A stretch of DNA of 24,947 nucleotides from JBEHWX01 sp048498995 (GTDB lineage: Bacteria > Bacteroidota > Ignavibacteria > OLB7), in NCBI GenBank assembly GCA_048498995.1, contig JBEHWX010000090.1, forward strand, positions 1 to 24,947, read 5' to 3'. The position numbers and the translations under genes were made by a program. The notes under the pieces are model-generated. The model was given only the letters and a program-made list of their open reading frames with translations, did no database searches and was not told the DNA's origin. Below, piece after piece: positions 6,902-15,189 of this stretch (position 1 is its first letter; each line of letters opens with the position of its first letter).

Positions 6902-8890
6902 TTACTCGATCCCGGACTCGATCTCCTCGAGCTGGCTGGCCAGACGCTCCCAGTTGAAGTAGCAGTCGCCGAGCGCCCCCTCCACCTCGCCGAGCCGCTT
7001 CTGCTCCACGCGCGCCTTCTCCGGGTCGTTGTAGGTCTCCGGCGCGGCCAGCAGGTCGTGCAGCCGCTCCTTCTCCCCCTCGAGCGTCGCGATCTTCTTC
7101 TCGATCTCGCCGATCTTCTTCTTCAGATCCTTCGTGGCCGCGTAGCGTCGGTTCCGGAGCTCCGCCTCCCTCCGCTTCCGCTCCTTGTCGGTGAGACCGT
7201 CGTTGACCGGCTGGCTCTCCCGCTTCGTCTCGGCCGTCTTCGATGTTCCCTTGAAGGGATCGTCCAGCGTGGCCACCTGATGGCGATGCAGATAATCGCC
7301 GATCCCTCCCAGAAACTCCCTGATCGCGCCGGCGCGGAACTCCACGCACTTGGTCACGATGCCGTTCAGGAAGTCGCGGTCGTGCGAGACGATCACCAGC
7401 GCGCCGTCGAAGGCCATCAGGGCATCCTTGAGCACCCCCTTGCTGGCCATGTCCAGGTGGTTCGTCGGCTCGTCGAAGATCAGCAGGTTGTAGGGCTCCA
7501 GCAGCAGCTTGGCCAGCGCCAGGCGGGCCTTCTCGCCGCCGGAGAGGACCGAGACCGGCTTGAACACGTCGTCGCCGTTGAAGAGGAACGCGCCGAGGAG
7601 GGTGCGGAGCTTGGTCCGCACATCGCCGGTGGCCACGTCGTCCAGCGTTTCGAGCACTGTGCGCCGGGGATCGAGATCCTCGGCCTGATGCTGGGCGAAG
7701 TAGCCGACGTTGGCGTTGTAGCCGACGATCCGGTCGCCCGAGTCGAACGGCTCGATGCCGGCGATGATCCGGCTGAAGGTGGATTTCCCCTCGCCGTTAC
7801 GCCCGAGGAAGGCCACTTTGTCGCCACGCTCGATCGCGAAGGTAACGTCGCGGAGCACCACGTTCCGGTCGTAGCTCTTGGCGATGTGGTTCAGCTCCAT
7901 CACCACGCGGCCGCTCCGGGGCGCCGTCGGAAACCGGAAGCTGACGCTCGACTCGTCCGGCTCCGGGGCATGCACCCGCTCCAGCTTCTCGAGCGCCTTG
8001 ACGCGGGACTGGACCTGCGTGGCCTTGGTGGCCTTGTAGCGGAAGCGCTCGATGAAGCGCTCGGTCTCGGCGATCTTCTTCTGCTGGTTCTCGAAGGATG
8101 CCTGCTGCTGCTCGCGCCGCTCGGTCCGCTGCACCAGATAGTTCGAGTAGTTCCCGGTGTAGACCGTGAGCGTCCCCATGGCCATCTCGAACGTCCGGTT
8201 GGTGAGGGCATCGAGGAAGGCTCGATCGTGGGAGATCATCAGGATCGCCCCCTGATAGCGCTGCAGGAAGGTCTCCAGCCAGGTGAGCGACTCGATATCG
8301 AGGTGGTTGGTCGGCTCGTCGAGCATCAGCAGGTCCGGCTGGCGAAGCAGGAGCTTGGCCAGCTCGATCCGCATCTGCCAACCACCGGAGAAGGTGGAGC
8401 AGGGACGGTCCACATCCTCCGGCTCGAATCCGAGGCCGGCCAGCACCTTCTCCACCTCCCCGACCGCGGAGAAGCCGTTCATCGCCTCGAAGCGATGCTG
8501 CATCTCGCCGAGATCCTCCAGCAGCTCGGCAATCCCCTCCTCGTCGGTATCGCCGGCGTTGGAGCGGTTGCCGATCTCGGTCGTGAGCGCCTCGATCTCC
8601 CGCTCCAGCTGCGTCACCTCGCTGAAGGCGCTGAGCACCTCCTCGCGGACGTTCCGGTCGCTGAGCACCACTCCCTCCTGCGGCAGATAGCCGAGCACGG
8701 CGTGGCGGCTTGCATGAATACTCCCCTCGTCGACTCCCTGGAGGCCGAGGAGCGCCTTCATCAGGGTCGATTTGCCGGCGCCGTTGGCCCCGACCAGACC
8801 GATCCGGTCGCCGGGGCTGATGATGAAGGTGACATCCTCGAACAGAGGGTCCGGGCCGAACTGGATGCCGAGTTTATGTGCTGCGATCAT
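6902..8890 (-). CDS. ABC-F family ATPase (Uup/EttA/YbiT-like), ribosome-associated
   Basis: A 662-residue protein with two ABC ATPase domains and no membrane segments. Domain 1 has Walker A GANGAGKST (34-42), the signature FSGGWQMRIELAKLLL and Walker B LLMLDEPTNHLD. Domain 2 has GRNGEGKST, LSGGEKARLALAKLLL and LLIFDEPTNHLD. A charged linker (YLVQRTERREQQQASFENQQKK onward) joins them, as in ABC-F proteins, and the last 120 residues form a Lys/Glu-rich coiled coil. Family members bind the ribosomal E site and affect translation; Uup types with a coiled-coil tail also affect DNA precise excision. The start at ATG 8890 gives the standard MIAAHKLGIQFG beginning; an upstream in-frame extension to 8971 looks non-coding. 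Which subfamily it belongs to needs a tree. Confidence 0.95.
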   Translation of the reverse strand: MIAAHKLGIQFGPDPLFEDVTFIISPGDRIGLVGANGAGKSTLMKALLGLQGVDEGSIHASRHAVLGYLPQEGVVLSDRNVREEVLSAFSEVTQLEREIEALTTEIGNRSNAGDTDEEGIAELLEDLGEMQHRFEAMNGFSAVGEVEKVLAGLGFEPEDVDRPCSTFSGGWQMRIELAKLLLRQPDLLMLDEPTNHLDIESLTWLETFLQRYQGAILMISHDRAFLDALTNRTFEMAMGTLTVYTGNYSNYLVQRTERREQQQASFENQQKKIAETERFIERFRYKATKATQVQSRVKALEKLERVHAPEPDESSVSFRFPTAPRSGRVVMELNHIAKSYDRNVVLRDVTFAIERGDKVAFLGRNGEGKSTFSRIIAGIEPFDSGDRIVGYNANVGYFAQHQAEDLDPRRTVLETLDDVATGDVRTKLRTLLGAFLFNGDDVFKPVSVLSGGEKARLALAKLLLEPYNLLIFDEPTNHLDMASKGVLKDALMAFDGALVIVSHDRDFLNGIVTKCVEFRAGAIREFLGGIGDYLHRHQVATLDDPFKGTSKTAETKRESQPVNDGLTDKERKRREAELRNRRYAATKDLKKKIGEIEKKIATLEGEKERLHDLLAAPETYNDPEKARVEQKRLGEVEGALGDCYFNWERLASQLEEIESGIE

Positions 8891-8976
8891 ACGGGTCGTG
8901 TCAGTCGTGGAAGCGGAAAGCGTGCTGTCGTCGCTCGAACGGCGAGGCGATCCGGCCGGATGCGCCGTCACCGGAA

Positions 8977-9059
8977 CGCGCCGATCATCGGGTCGCGCCG
9001 ATCACCGCGCTCCGGTCAGCCGGAACGTCCGGTCAGCCGGAACATCCGGTCACCGGAAT
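8977..9059. repeat. Short 17-bp-period tandem repeats
   Basis: An 11-bp unit (CGCGCCGATCA) occurs at 8977 and 8994, exactly 17 bp apart. A second unit, TCCGGTCAGCCGGAACG, occurs at 9011, 9028 (one mismatch) and partially at 9045. CCGG occurs twice in each second-type unit and could form small stems. The last partial copy runs over the stop codon of the permease gene (9050-9052). It lies between the permease and the ABC-F gene; any role is unknown. Confidence 0.75.
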
Positions 9060-10285
9060 CTGAGCGCCTCCACCGGACGGAGCCGGGAGGCGATGAAGGC
9101 CGGAACGAACGTGGAAAGAATGCAGAGCGCGAGGGAGACGGCGATCACCAGGGCATAATGCCATGGGGTGAGCGCCACCGGCACCGCGTCGATGAAATAG
9201 ATGTCGGCGTCAAGCGAGATCAGCTTGTACTTCATCTGCACCAGCGTGAACCCGAGCGCCAGCAGCGCGCCGAGCCCGGTGCCGACCGCGCCGATGATCA
9301 GCCCCTGGCCGACGAAGATCGCCATGATCCCTCCCGGACGTGCGCCGAGCGAGGAGAGAACGCCGATCGACTCGGTCTTCTCCATCACCACCATCAGCAG
9401 CGTCGAGAGGATGTTGAACCCGGCGACGATGCTGATCAGCCCGAGGACGATCGGGATCGGAGCTCGCTGCAGATCGAGCCAGGCGAAGATCGACTGGAAG
9501 ATATCGAACACCGTCCGCGGATAGTGCGGATATCCCATCAGCGTGTCGAGCTTCCGGGCGGTCGGCTCGGCACGCTCGATATCGGAGGTGACGATGTCGT
9601 AGCCGGAGACTTCGTCGGGGGCATAGGAGAAGACTCTCTGCGCCGACTCGAGCGAGGTGTAGGTGTAGATGTCGTCGTATTCGGCCAGTCCGGTACGGTA
9701 AATGCCGCTGATGAGGAACTGCTCGATGGCCGGCGGGTTCTGCGGCGTCGGGATGCCGTTCGGGGCGAAGAGCACCACGGTATCGCCGCGGCGGACCCGG
9801 AGCTTGTCGGCCAGGCGCTGCCCGATGACGATCGAGGGGAGCGCCGAGGAATCGGTCCGGGGGAAGGCGAAGCTTCCGGCGACCATGCGGGTACGGATGC
9901 TGGAGACATCGCGTCCGGCGATGACCCCTTTCAGGTAGATCCCCTCCAGACCGGATCGGGAGCGGAGAATGGCCTCGCGTCCGACGAACGGGCTCATGCC
10001 GGTGACTTCCGGCGCGAGGGCCGGGATGGTCTTGAGCATCTGGCGATACCCGCCCAGCGGTTTCCGGCCGAAGGAGGTCACTTCGATATGGCCGACGAAG
10101 GCGACCATGTTCGACCGGAGCGTCTTGTCGAAGCCGTCGAGGATGGCGAGCGATATCAGGAGCGCGGCGGTACCGAACATCACGCCGAGCACGGCGATGG
10201 CCGTGATGAAGTTGATGAAGCGGTTCCGCCTGCTTGGCGCCAGATACCGGCCGGCGACGAACAGAGAGTACGGTCGAAGGGGCAT
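9050..10285 (-). CDS. LolC/LolE-type ABC transporter permease (lipoprotein release, MacB/FtsX fold)
   Basis: A 411-residue protein. It has the family start (PYSLFVAGRYLAPSRRNRFINFITAIAVLGVMFGTAALLISLAILDGF), a membrane helix at about 25-48, a large periplasmic domain of about 220 residues, and three helices in the C-terminal third. It ends with the FtsX-family pattern PAFIASRLRPVEALRFR. LolC/E proteins with the ATPase LolD extract mature lipoproteins from the inner membrane for delivery to LolA. No LolD-type ATPase is in the window; the downstream ABC protein is a soluble ABC-F member and not a substitute. The ATG at 10285 is chosen over a TTG at 10330. No ribosome binding site is visible, but a TAACTT box ends 7 bases before the ATG, so a leaderless message is possible. 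Confidence 0.9.
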   Translation of the reverse strand: MPLRPYSLFVAGRYLAPSRRNRFINFITAIAVLGVMFGTAALLISLAILDGFDKTLRSNMVAFVGHIEVTSFGRKPLGGYRQMLKTIPALAPEVTGMSPFVGREAILRSRSGLEGIYLKGVIAGRDVSSIRTRMVAGSFAFPRTDSSALPSIVIGQRLADKLRVRRGDTVVLFAPNGIPTPQNPPAIEQFLISGIYRTGLAEYDDIYTYTSLESAQRVFSYAPDEVSGYDIVTSDIERAEPTARKLDTLMGYPHYPRTVFDIFQSIFAWLDLQRAPIPIVLGLISIVAGFNILSTLLMVVMEKTESIGVLSSLGARPGGIMAIFVGQGLIIGAVGTGLGALLALGFTLVQMKYKLISLDADIYFIDAVPVALTPWHYALVIAVSLALCILSTFVPAFIASRLRPVEALRFR

Positions 10286-10292
10286 GAGGGCC

Positions 10293-10298
10293 AAGTTA
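10293..10298 (-). promoter_or_regulatory. Possible -10 box of a leaderless lolC/E-like gene
   Basis: TAACTT on the minus strand ends 7 bases before the ATG at 10285, and no Shine-Dalgarno sequence is present. Transcription starting 6-7 bases after the box would put the start codon at the 5' end of the message. No convincing -35 box was found, so this is tentative. Confidence 0.3.
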
Positions 10299-10431
10299 CG
10301 ACTTGAGGGGCGCTCGAAGGAAGCTGCCAAAATTTGTAACCAGCTCGATTCTCCCTTCCATCCGGCTCGATTTCCTATCTTAGTGTGATTGATCTTTTAC
10401 CTCATTTCCTTAACTGGAGCAATCAATCATT

Positions 10432-11568
10432 ATGGCTGAGACCACAGCTACTGCCGGCCAAAAGAAGGGCCTTGAGGATATCATCGCTGGGACTTCCTCG
10501 ATCAGCTTCATCGACGGTCGGGAAGGCAAGCTTCTGTACCGTGGCTACGACATCCACGACCTGGTGCAGGGAAGCTTCGAGGAGGTGGCCTACCTCCTCC
10601 TGAACGGCAATCTCCCCACCCGCTCCGAGCTCGACGCCTTCACGGCGCAGCTTCAGGCGGAGTCCTCGCTGCCGCGCGAGGTGATCGTGCAGATCATGTC
10701 GCTTCCGCCGAACGTCAACCCGATGGAGGCGCTCCGCGGCATCGTCAGCTCTCTCTCCTTCTCCGATCCGGATCGGGACGACAACGGCAAGGAGGCCAAC
10801 ATGCGCAAGGCGATCCGCCTGATCGCCAAGACGCCGCTGATCGTGGCCCTGTTCCAGCGCTTCCGCACCGGCGCCGACGTGTTCATGCCGAAGCCGGGAC
10901 TGTCGATCGCCGCCAACTTCCTCTACATGCTCCTGGGCCGTCCGGCCTCGGATGAGCATGTGAAGATGATGGACGTGGCGCTGATCCTCCACGCCGACCA
11001 CGAGTTCAACGCCTCGACCTTCACCGCCCGCGTGATCGCGGCCACCCTCTCGGACATGCACTCGGCCGTCGTCGGCGCCATCGGCGCCCTCAAGGGCCCG
11101 CTCCACGGCGGCGCCAACGAGCAGGTGATGCGCATGCTCCTGGAGATCAACGACCCGACCGACGCGCACCGCTGGATCACCGAGGCGCTCGAGCAGAAGA
11201 AGAAGATCATGGGCTTCGGACACCGCGTCTACAAGACCGAGGATCCGCGCGCCACGCATCTTCGCAAGATGTCCGAGCAGCTCGGCCAGGAGACCGGCCA
11301 GACGAAGTGGTACGAGATGTCCCGCACGATCGAAGGGGTCGTCCTCGACAAGAAGGGACTCTATCCGAACGTGGACTTCTACTCGGCCTCGGCCTACTAC
11401 ATGATGGGCATCCCGGTCGACCTGTACACGCCGATCTTCGCGATGAGCCGCATGACCGGCTGGACCGCGCACGTGATCGAGCAGCAGGCCGACAACCGCC
11501 TGATCCGTCCGGCCTCGGACTATGTCGGCGCGACCGACATGACCTACACGCCGATCGACGCCCGCTGA
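10432..11568 (+). CDS. gltA: Type II citrate synthase (or 2-methylcitrate synthase)
   Basis: A 378-residue citrate synthase of the short bacterial/archaeal type. It condenses oxaloacetate with acetyl-CoA to citrate at the entry to the TCA cycle. The catalytic residues are visible: His225 in KGPLHGGANE, His264 in GFGHRVYKT and Asp315 in YPNVDFYSAS, together with His190 in HADHEFNAS. The protein starts with the standard IDGREGKLLYRGYDIHDL region after about 25 residues. GGAG lies 12 bases before the ATG, a long spacing. The gene is monocistronic in appearance, divergent from the permease gene and closed by a strong hairpin at 11605. Methylcitrate synthases share all these motifs, and no prpB/prpD neighbours are present, so citrate synthase is favoured. 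Confidence 0.95.
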   Translation: MAETTATAGQKKGLEDIIAGTSSISFIDGREGKLLYRGYDIHDLVQGSFEEVAYLLLNGNLPTRSELDAFTAQLQAESSLPREVIVQIMSLPPNVNPMEALRGIVSSLSFSDPDRDDNGKEANMRKAIRLIAKTPLIVALFQRFRTGADVFMPKPGLSIAANFLYMLLGRPASDEHVKMMDVALILHADHEFNASTFTARVIAATLSDMHSAVVGAIGALKGPLHGGANEQVMRMLLEINDPTDAHRWITEALEQKKKIMGFGHRVYKTEDPRATHLRKMSEQLGQETGQTKWYEMSRTIEGVVLDKKGLYPNVDFYSASAYYMMGIPVDLYTPIFAMSRMTGWTAHVIEQQADNRLIRPASDYVGATDMTYTPIDAR

Positions 11569-11604
11569 TCCGGGGAACGTCGAACAGACAGGCATCGAGC
11601 ATCT

Positions 11605-11635
11605 GGAGGCGCCGCGGCAGGTCCGCGGCGCCTCC
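11605..11635 (+). terminator. Intrinsic-type terminator after citrate synthase
   Basis: A 13-bp perfect stem (GGAGGCGCCGCGG and its complement) with the 5-base loop CAGGT, followed by GTCGTTTC. It begins 36 bp after the citrate synthase stop codon. The T run is short, as is common in GC-rich genomes. Confidence 0.85.
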
Positions 11636-11868
11636 GTCGTTTCATCACCCCGCCTCCATCTCCCCTTCCGACAATTCGTTGACGGTCGATTGCCACGCCG
11701 ACACCCGCGCCCCGTCGCGACGAAATCGCCCCGCGTGACGAGCGCGTGTAACCTCCGGCGGCATTTCTCCGATACCACGTCATCCTCGCTCCAACGTGAG
11801 GCGCGGCCCTGCCCGGCGCGCTGCTCACGACCACTCTCACGGCCCCCGGCCGGTTCACGCGGTACCGC
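11636..11868. other. Intergenic region before the serine hydrolase gene
   Basis: With the terminator, this makes a 300-bp gene-free gap. A TTGACG sequence at about 11679 resembles a -35 box, but no good -10 box follows at 16-18 bp. No gene or RNA was recognised. The promoter of the hydrolase/glycosyltransferase run must lie here if that run has its own promoter. Confidence 0.4.
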
Positions 11869-13431
11869 ATGAAGCTCCTCATCAGGCTCGCCATGTCCGA
11901 CCGATACTCGGATCACTCCTCCTCCTCTCCCGGCACGGCCGGCATCGCATGTCGCCTCGCGCTCCTGGCGCTCCTCCTCCTCACCGGCTCGCCGGCATAC
12001 GCGCGTGTGAGCGCCGCCACGGAGCAGGACTCCCTGTACGCCATCCTGAGAGGGAAGGATAGCCTCCTCTTCTCCGTCGGGTTCAACACCTGCGACACCA
12101 CCCAGTTCGAGCGGCTGCTGAGCGAGAGCTTCGAGTTCTGGCACGACGAGGGGGGGATCACCTCCTCCAAACGGGAGTTCATCCGAGGCTTCATGGTCAA
12201 CGTCTGCGGCCAGGATTACAGGGCGCGCCGGGTGCTCCGGGAGGGATCGCTCGAGGTCTTTCCCCTGCGCCGGAACGGGAAGCTCTATGGCGCCATTCAG
12301 ACCGGCATCCACGGCTTCTACGCGGTGCGGCCGGGAGAGCCGGACAAGCTCACCAGCCGGGCGAAGTTCGTCCATGTGTGGACGCTGGAAGCGGGAGACT
12401 GGAAGCTCGCGCGCGGCCTCAGCTTCGATCATCGGTCCGACGCCACGCCGCCGACGCCCGATTTCGAGGACGTCGCGGTGGTGGAGGGATGGCTGAAGGA
12501 GAGAAAGATTCCGGCGCTGGGAATCGGCATCATCCGCGACGGACGGCTTCAGTCGGTCAAGGTGTTCGGGGAGCTGGACGCCGGTCGGCCCGCCTCCGTC
12601 GACGCCGTGTTCAACGTCGCGTCGCTCACCAAGATGCTCACGACGGCCGTCACGCTCAGGCTCGCCAGCGCCGGAAAGTGGAACCTGGACGAGCCGCTGT
12701 ATCACTACTGGACCGACCCGGACGTGAAGGGGGATCCGCGCGCCAGGCTGATCACCACGCGGCATATCCTCAACCAGAAGAGCGGCTTCCGGAACTGGCG
12801 CTGGGAAGAGCCATCGCGACACCTGACGTTCAACTTCGATCCGGGCGCACGCTACCAGTATTCGGGCGAGGGATTCGAGTATCTGCGCCACGCGCTCGAA
12901 GCGAAGTTCCACAAGCCCCTGGACCAGCTGGCCGCCGAGCTCGTCTTCACGCCGCTCGGCATGACCTCGACGCACTACACCTGGCGCGGCGTCGACACGA
13001 CGCGCCTGGCGATTCCGCACGCCGCCGACGGAGCTCCCCTCCCCGTCACCCGCAACAAGACGCCGAACGCGGCCGATCTGGTCACGACCACGATCGGCGA
13101 TTACGGAAAATTCCTCGTCTCGGTGCTCGACGGCGAGGGACTGTCGGACACGCTCCGCGAACAGATGGTGAGCCACGCCACCGTGACCAAGGAGAACCGG
13201 TACATCGGGCTGGGATGGTTCATCTATGATCCCGTGGGCAACGGCGAATACGCGATCTCCCATGGCGGCGATGATCCCGGCGCGCATTCGATCGTCTTTC
13301 TTCTTCCGAAGTCCCGGCGAGGACTTCTTATCTTCACCAACTCCGACAACGGCCCGCAGGCCTACGCCGATATCATCCGCGCGTACCTGAAGGAGCAGGG
13401 AGAGGCGATCATCGATATCGAGATGAAGTAG
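11869..13431 (+). CDS. Exported serine hydrolase (beta-lactamase/PBP-like fold) with N-terminal DUF4440/NTF2-like domain
   Basis: A 520-residue two-domain protein. Residues 27-46 form a signal peptide (RLALLALLLLTGSPAYA). Residues 51-190 resemble a DUF4440/NTF2-like alpha+beta domain (FERLLSESFEFWHDEGG, RAKFVHVWTLEAGDWKLARGLSFDH). Residues 200-510 are a class C beta-lactamase-like domain with nucleophile Ser252 and Lys255 in SLTK, Tyr331-Ser-Gly in place of YxN, and His465-Gly-Gly in place of KTG. The HGG and YSG variants are more usual in esterases and peptidases of this superfamily than in true beta-lactamases, so antibiotic resistance should not be assumed. No ribosome binding site is clear; an ATG at 11893 is an alternative start. 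Its stop is followed directly by the first glycosyltransferase gene, which suggests cotranscription and possibly a joint role in cell-surface glycan modification. Confidence 0.9.
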   Translation: MKLLIRLAMSDRYSDHSSSSPGTAGIACRLALLALLLLTGSPAYARVSAATEQDSLYAILRGKDSLLFSVGFNTCDTTQFERLLSESFEFWHDEGGITSSKREFIRGFMVNVCGQDYRARRVLREGSLEVFPLRRNGKLYGAIQTGIHGFYAVRPGEPDKLTSRAKFVHVWTLEAGDWKLARGLSFDHRSDATPPTPDFEDVAVVEGWLKERKIPALGIGIIRDGRLQSVKVFGELDAGRPASVDAVFNVASLTKMLTTAVTLRLASAGKWNLDEPLYHYWTDPDVKGDPRARLITTRHILNQKSGFRNWRWEEPSRHLTFNFDPGARYQYSGEGFEYLRHALEAKFHKPLDQLAAELVFTPLGMTSTHYTWRGVDTTRLAIPHAADGAPLPVTRNKTPNAADLVTTTIGDYGKFLVSVLDGEGLSDTLREQMVSHATVTKENRYIGLGWFIYDPVGNGEYAISHGGDDPGAHSIVFLLPKSRRGLLIFTNSDNGPQAYADIIRAYLKEQGEAIIDIEMK

Positions 13432-13526
13432 GAGGCGTGCCCGCTCCCTCCATTCGTGTCCGATTCCATACTCCGGAATTCTCTTTGAACCGATCCGTCA
13501 CACCTCCGCCACAGGCGGCTCCGGCC

Positions 13527-15188
13527 ATGGCGCGCGCGCGCCGTGGACGTTCGCGCATCTCGCCGCGCGCGCTCTACGCCTGGTCGATCGCGATCACCGT
13601 CGTGCTGCTGCTGCCGCTGCTGATCTTCCCGTTCAGCAACGATCAGGCGCTCTACTTTCTGAGCGGCCGGAAGATCCTCGAAGGGGCGGTGCATTATCGA
13701 GACATTCTGGACCTGAAGCCGCCGCTGATCTATCACATCTACGCGCTGGCCGTCGGCCTGTTCGGGCCGAGCGTGATCGCCGTGAGGATCTTCGACGTGA
13801 TCGTGCAGGGGGCAACCGCGTGGATGCTGATGTCGTTGGTCCGCCGTGCCTCGGGCGACACGGCCTGGGCGGCGGCCACCGGCATCATCTACTCGCTTCT
13901 CTACATCAGCCAGGGATACGGCTGCACCGGCACGGCCGAAAGCTTCAGCGGCATCTTCGCCGCCGGCATGCTCTGGCTGCTCCTGCATCGGCGCACGCGC
14001 TGGGGCTTCGTCGGCGCCGGGGCGCTGGCCGGCATGCTCTTCCTCCTCAAGTTCACGCTCGGCATCGTGCTGGCCGGCGCCATGCTCGCCGAATGGATCG
14101 CCTTCGACCGGCGCGGACGCGAGCTCGTGGCAAGCTGGATCGCGATGATCGCCGGCTTCGCGCTCACCGCCTCCCTCCTGGCGCTCTACCTGATCGGCTT
14201 CGGCGCCGTCGCGGACTTCCTGCGGATGAACCGGTTCATCGCCAGCTACTCCCGCATCCAGTGGAAGTCGGTTTCCGGCGGCATCAAGAACATGCTGCAG
14301 CTGGTGCCGCAACGGTTCACCGACAACTACTCGATGCTCCTCTTCCTGGCGACCGTGGTCGGCGTGGCCTCGTCCATCCGGGGGCGCGCGGAACATGTCG
14401 ACGGAGGCTCCGACGAGCGCTCCACGGAGGGCTTCGCGGAGCGCGCCGGCCTTACCGTGCCGCTGCTCCGGCTGCTGGCGATCGAGCTCTTCCTGCTGCT
14501 GGCCACGGTGACGCTGGAGGGGAAATACTCCGCGTTCCAGTTCAGCCGCCTCTATCCGTTCGCCGTGCCGCTGGCCGCGTACGGGCTTCTGCTGGCGGCG
14601 CGCCGGCTTCTCCGGGCGCGGCCGCTCGATGCCTACGGGATGCTCGCGGCCGGCGCCATCGCGATCGGTCTGCTCGTCTTCAGCCCGCTCAACCGCTACG
14701 TCTGGCACTCCGGCGCCGCGGTCACCGCCATCGTCAAGGGGGCGGCCGGACTCGACGCCTACTACAACCAGCAGCAGCGGGGATACTCGATGGAGGAGAT
14801 AGCGCGGGTGGGACGCTTCATCGACTCGACGCGACTGCCGGGAGAGCGGGCGTTCATCGCCTCGCGCGAGGCGCCGATGGTCTACCTGGCCGCGCGCGAG
14901 GTGCCGGAGTATCGCGTGCTCCACTCGGCGTTCATCGTGGCGCCGTTCGCGCCCGAGGAGTGGCGCGATTCCACCGATGCCTACCTGCTGCGCCGCCGCC
15001 CGGCCTTCATCGTGGTGCAGCGCGGCGATACCATGCCGGATGTGACCGACTCCTACGGAACCTCCGCCGGCACGATCCACGCGCTCCCCGGCGTCGACCA
15101 CATGCTCGGCAGCGACTATGATCTGAGCCTGCGCACGGCCGCCTACGACGTCTACCGGAAGCGCCGATCCACCTTACCGAACCGCTGA
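13527..15188 (+). CDS. GT-C fold membrane glycosyltransferase (PMT/ArnT-like), paralogue 1
   Basis: About 553 residues with ten or more membrane helices and a soluble C-terminal domain. After a basic N-terminus and the first helix, the first outer loop reads FPFSNDQALYFLSGRKILEGAVHYRDILDLKPPLIY; the Asp of NDQ is in the place of the GT-C catalytic acid. Such enzymes use polyprenyl-phosphate-linked sugars and act on the periplasmic side. The C-terminal domain holds the block HSAFIVAPFAPEEWRDST, shared with the next gene. A GTG at 13437 would lengthen the protein by 30 residues, but its GGAGG is only 1 base away. The ATG at 13527 matches the N-terminal length of the paralogue and has AGGCGG upstream. 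Acceptor and donor are unknown. A 25-residue hydrophilic insert (RGRAEHVDGGSDERSTEG) lies between two helices. Confidence 0.85.
   Translation: MARARRGRSRISPRALYAWSIAITVVLLLPLLIFPFSNDQALYFLSGRKILEGAVHYRDILDLKPPLIYHIYALAVGLFGPSVIAVRIFDVIVQGATAWMLMSLVRRASGDTAWAAATGIIYSLLYISQGYGCTGTAESFSGIFAAGMLWLLLHRRTRWGFVGAGALAGMLFLLKFTLGIVLAGAMLAEWIAFDRRGRELVASWIAMIAGFALTASLLALYLIGFGAVADFLRMNRFIASYSRIQWKSVSGGIKNMLQLVPQRFTDNYSMLLFLATVVGVASSIRGRAEHVDGGSDERSTEGFAERAGLTVPLLRLLAIELFLLLATVTLEGKYSAFQFSRLYPFAVPLAAYGLLLAARRLLRARPLDAYGMLAAGAIAIGLLVFSPLNRYVWHSGAAVTAIVKGAAGLDAYYNQQQRGYSMEEIARVGRFIDSTRLPGERAFIASREAPMVYLAAREVPEYRVLHSAFIVAPFAPEEWRDSTDAYLLRRRPAFIVVQRGDTMPDVTDSYGTSAGTIHALPGVDHMLGSDYDLSLRTAAYDVYRKRRSTLPNR
14920..14974 (+). 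repeat. 55-bp tract identical to 16547-16601 (copy 1)
   Basis: This stretch in paralogue 1 is base-for-base identical to 16547-16601 in paralogue 2, including every synonymous position. It encodes most of HSAFIVAPFAPEEWRDST. Flanking sequence is similar at protein level but differs at many third codon positions, which suggests local gene conversion. Confidence 0.85.
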
Positions 15189-15189
15189 C

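Noticed and set aside
7058..10306. Open plus-strand frame of 1,082 codons antisense to the ABC-F and permease genes
   Set aside because: It lies opposite two genes with full family motifs. Long antisense frames are expected in GC-rich DNA. Its translation is His/Arg/Asp-rich without domains.
10423..13287. Open minus-strand frame of 954 codons opposite citrate synthase and the serine hydrolase
   Set aside because: Same reason: the plus-strand genes have complete catalytic motifs, and the antisense product has a biased composition (Arg, Gly, Glu, His) and no recognisable motif.
11869..13431. Serine hydrolase read as a beta-lactamase resistance gene
   Set aside because: It has SxxK but YSG and HGG instead of YxN and KTG, plus an extra N-terminal domain. 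This fits the wider esterase/peptidase superfamily, and nothing points to antibiotic hydrolysis.
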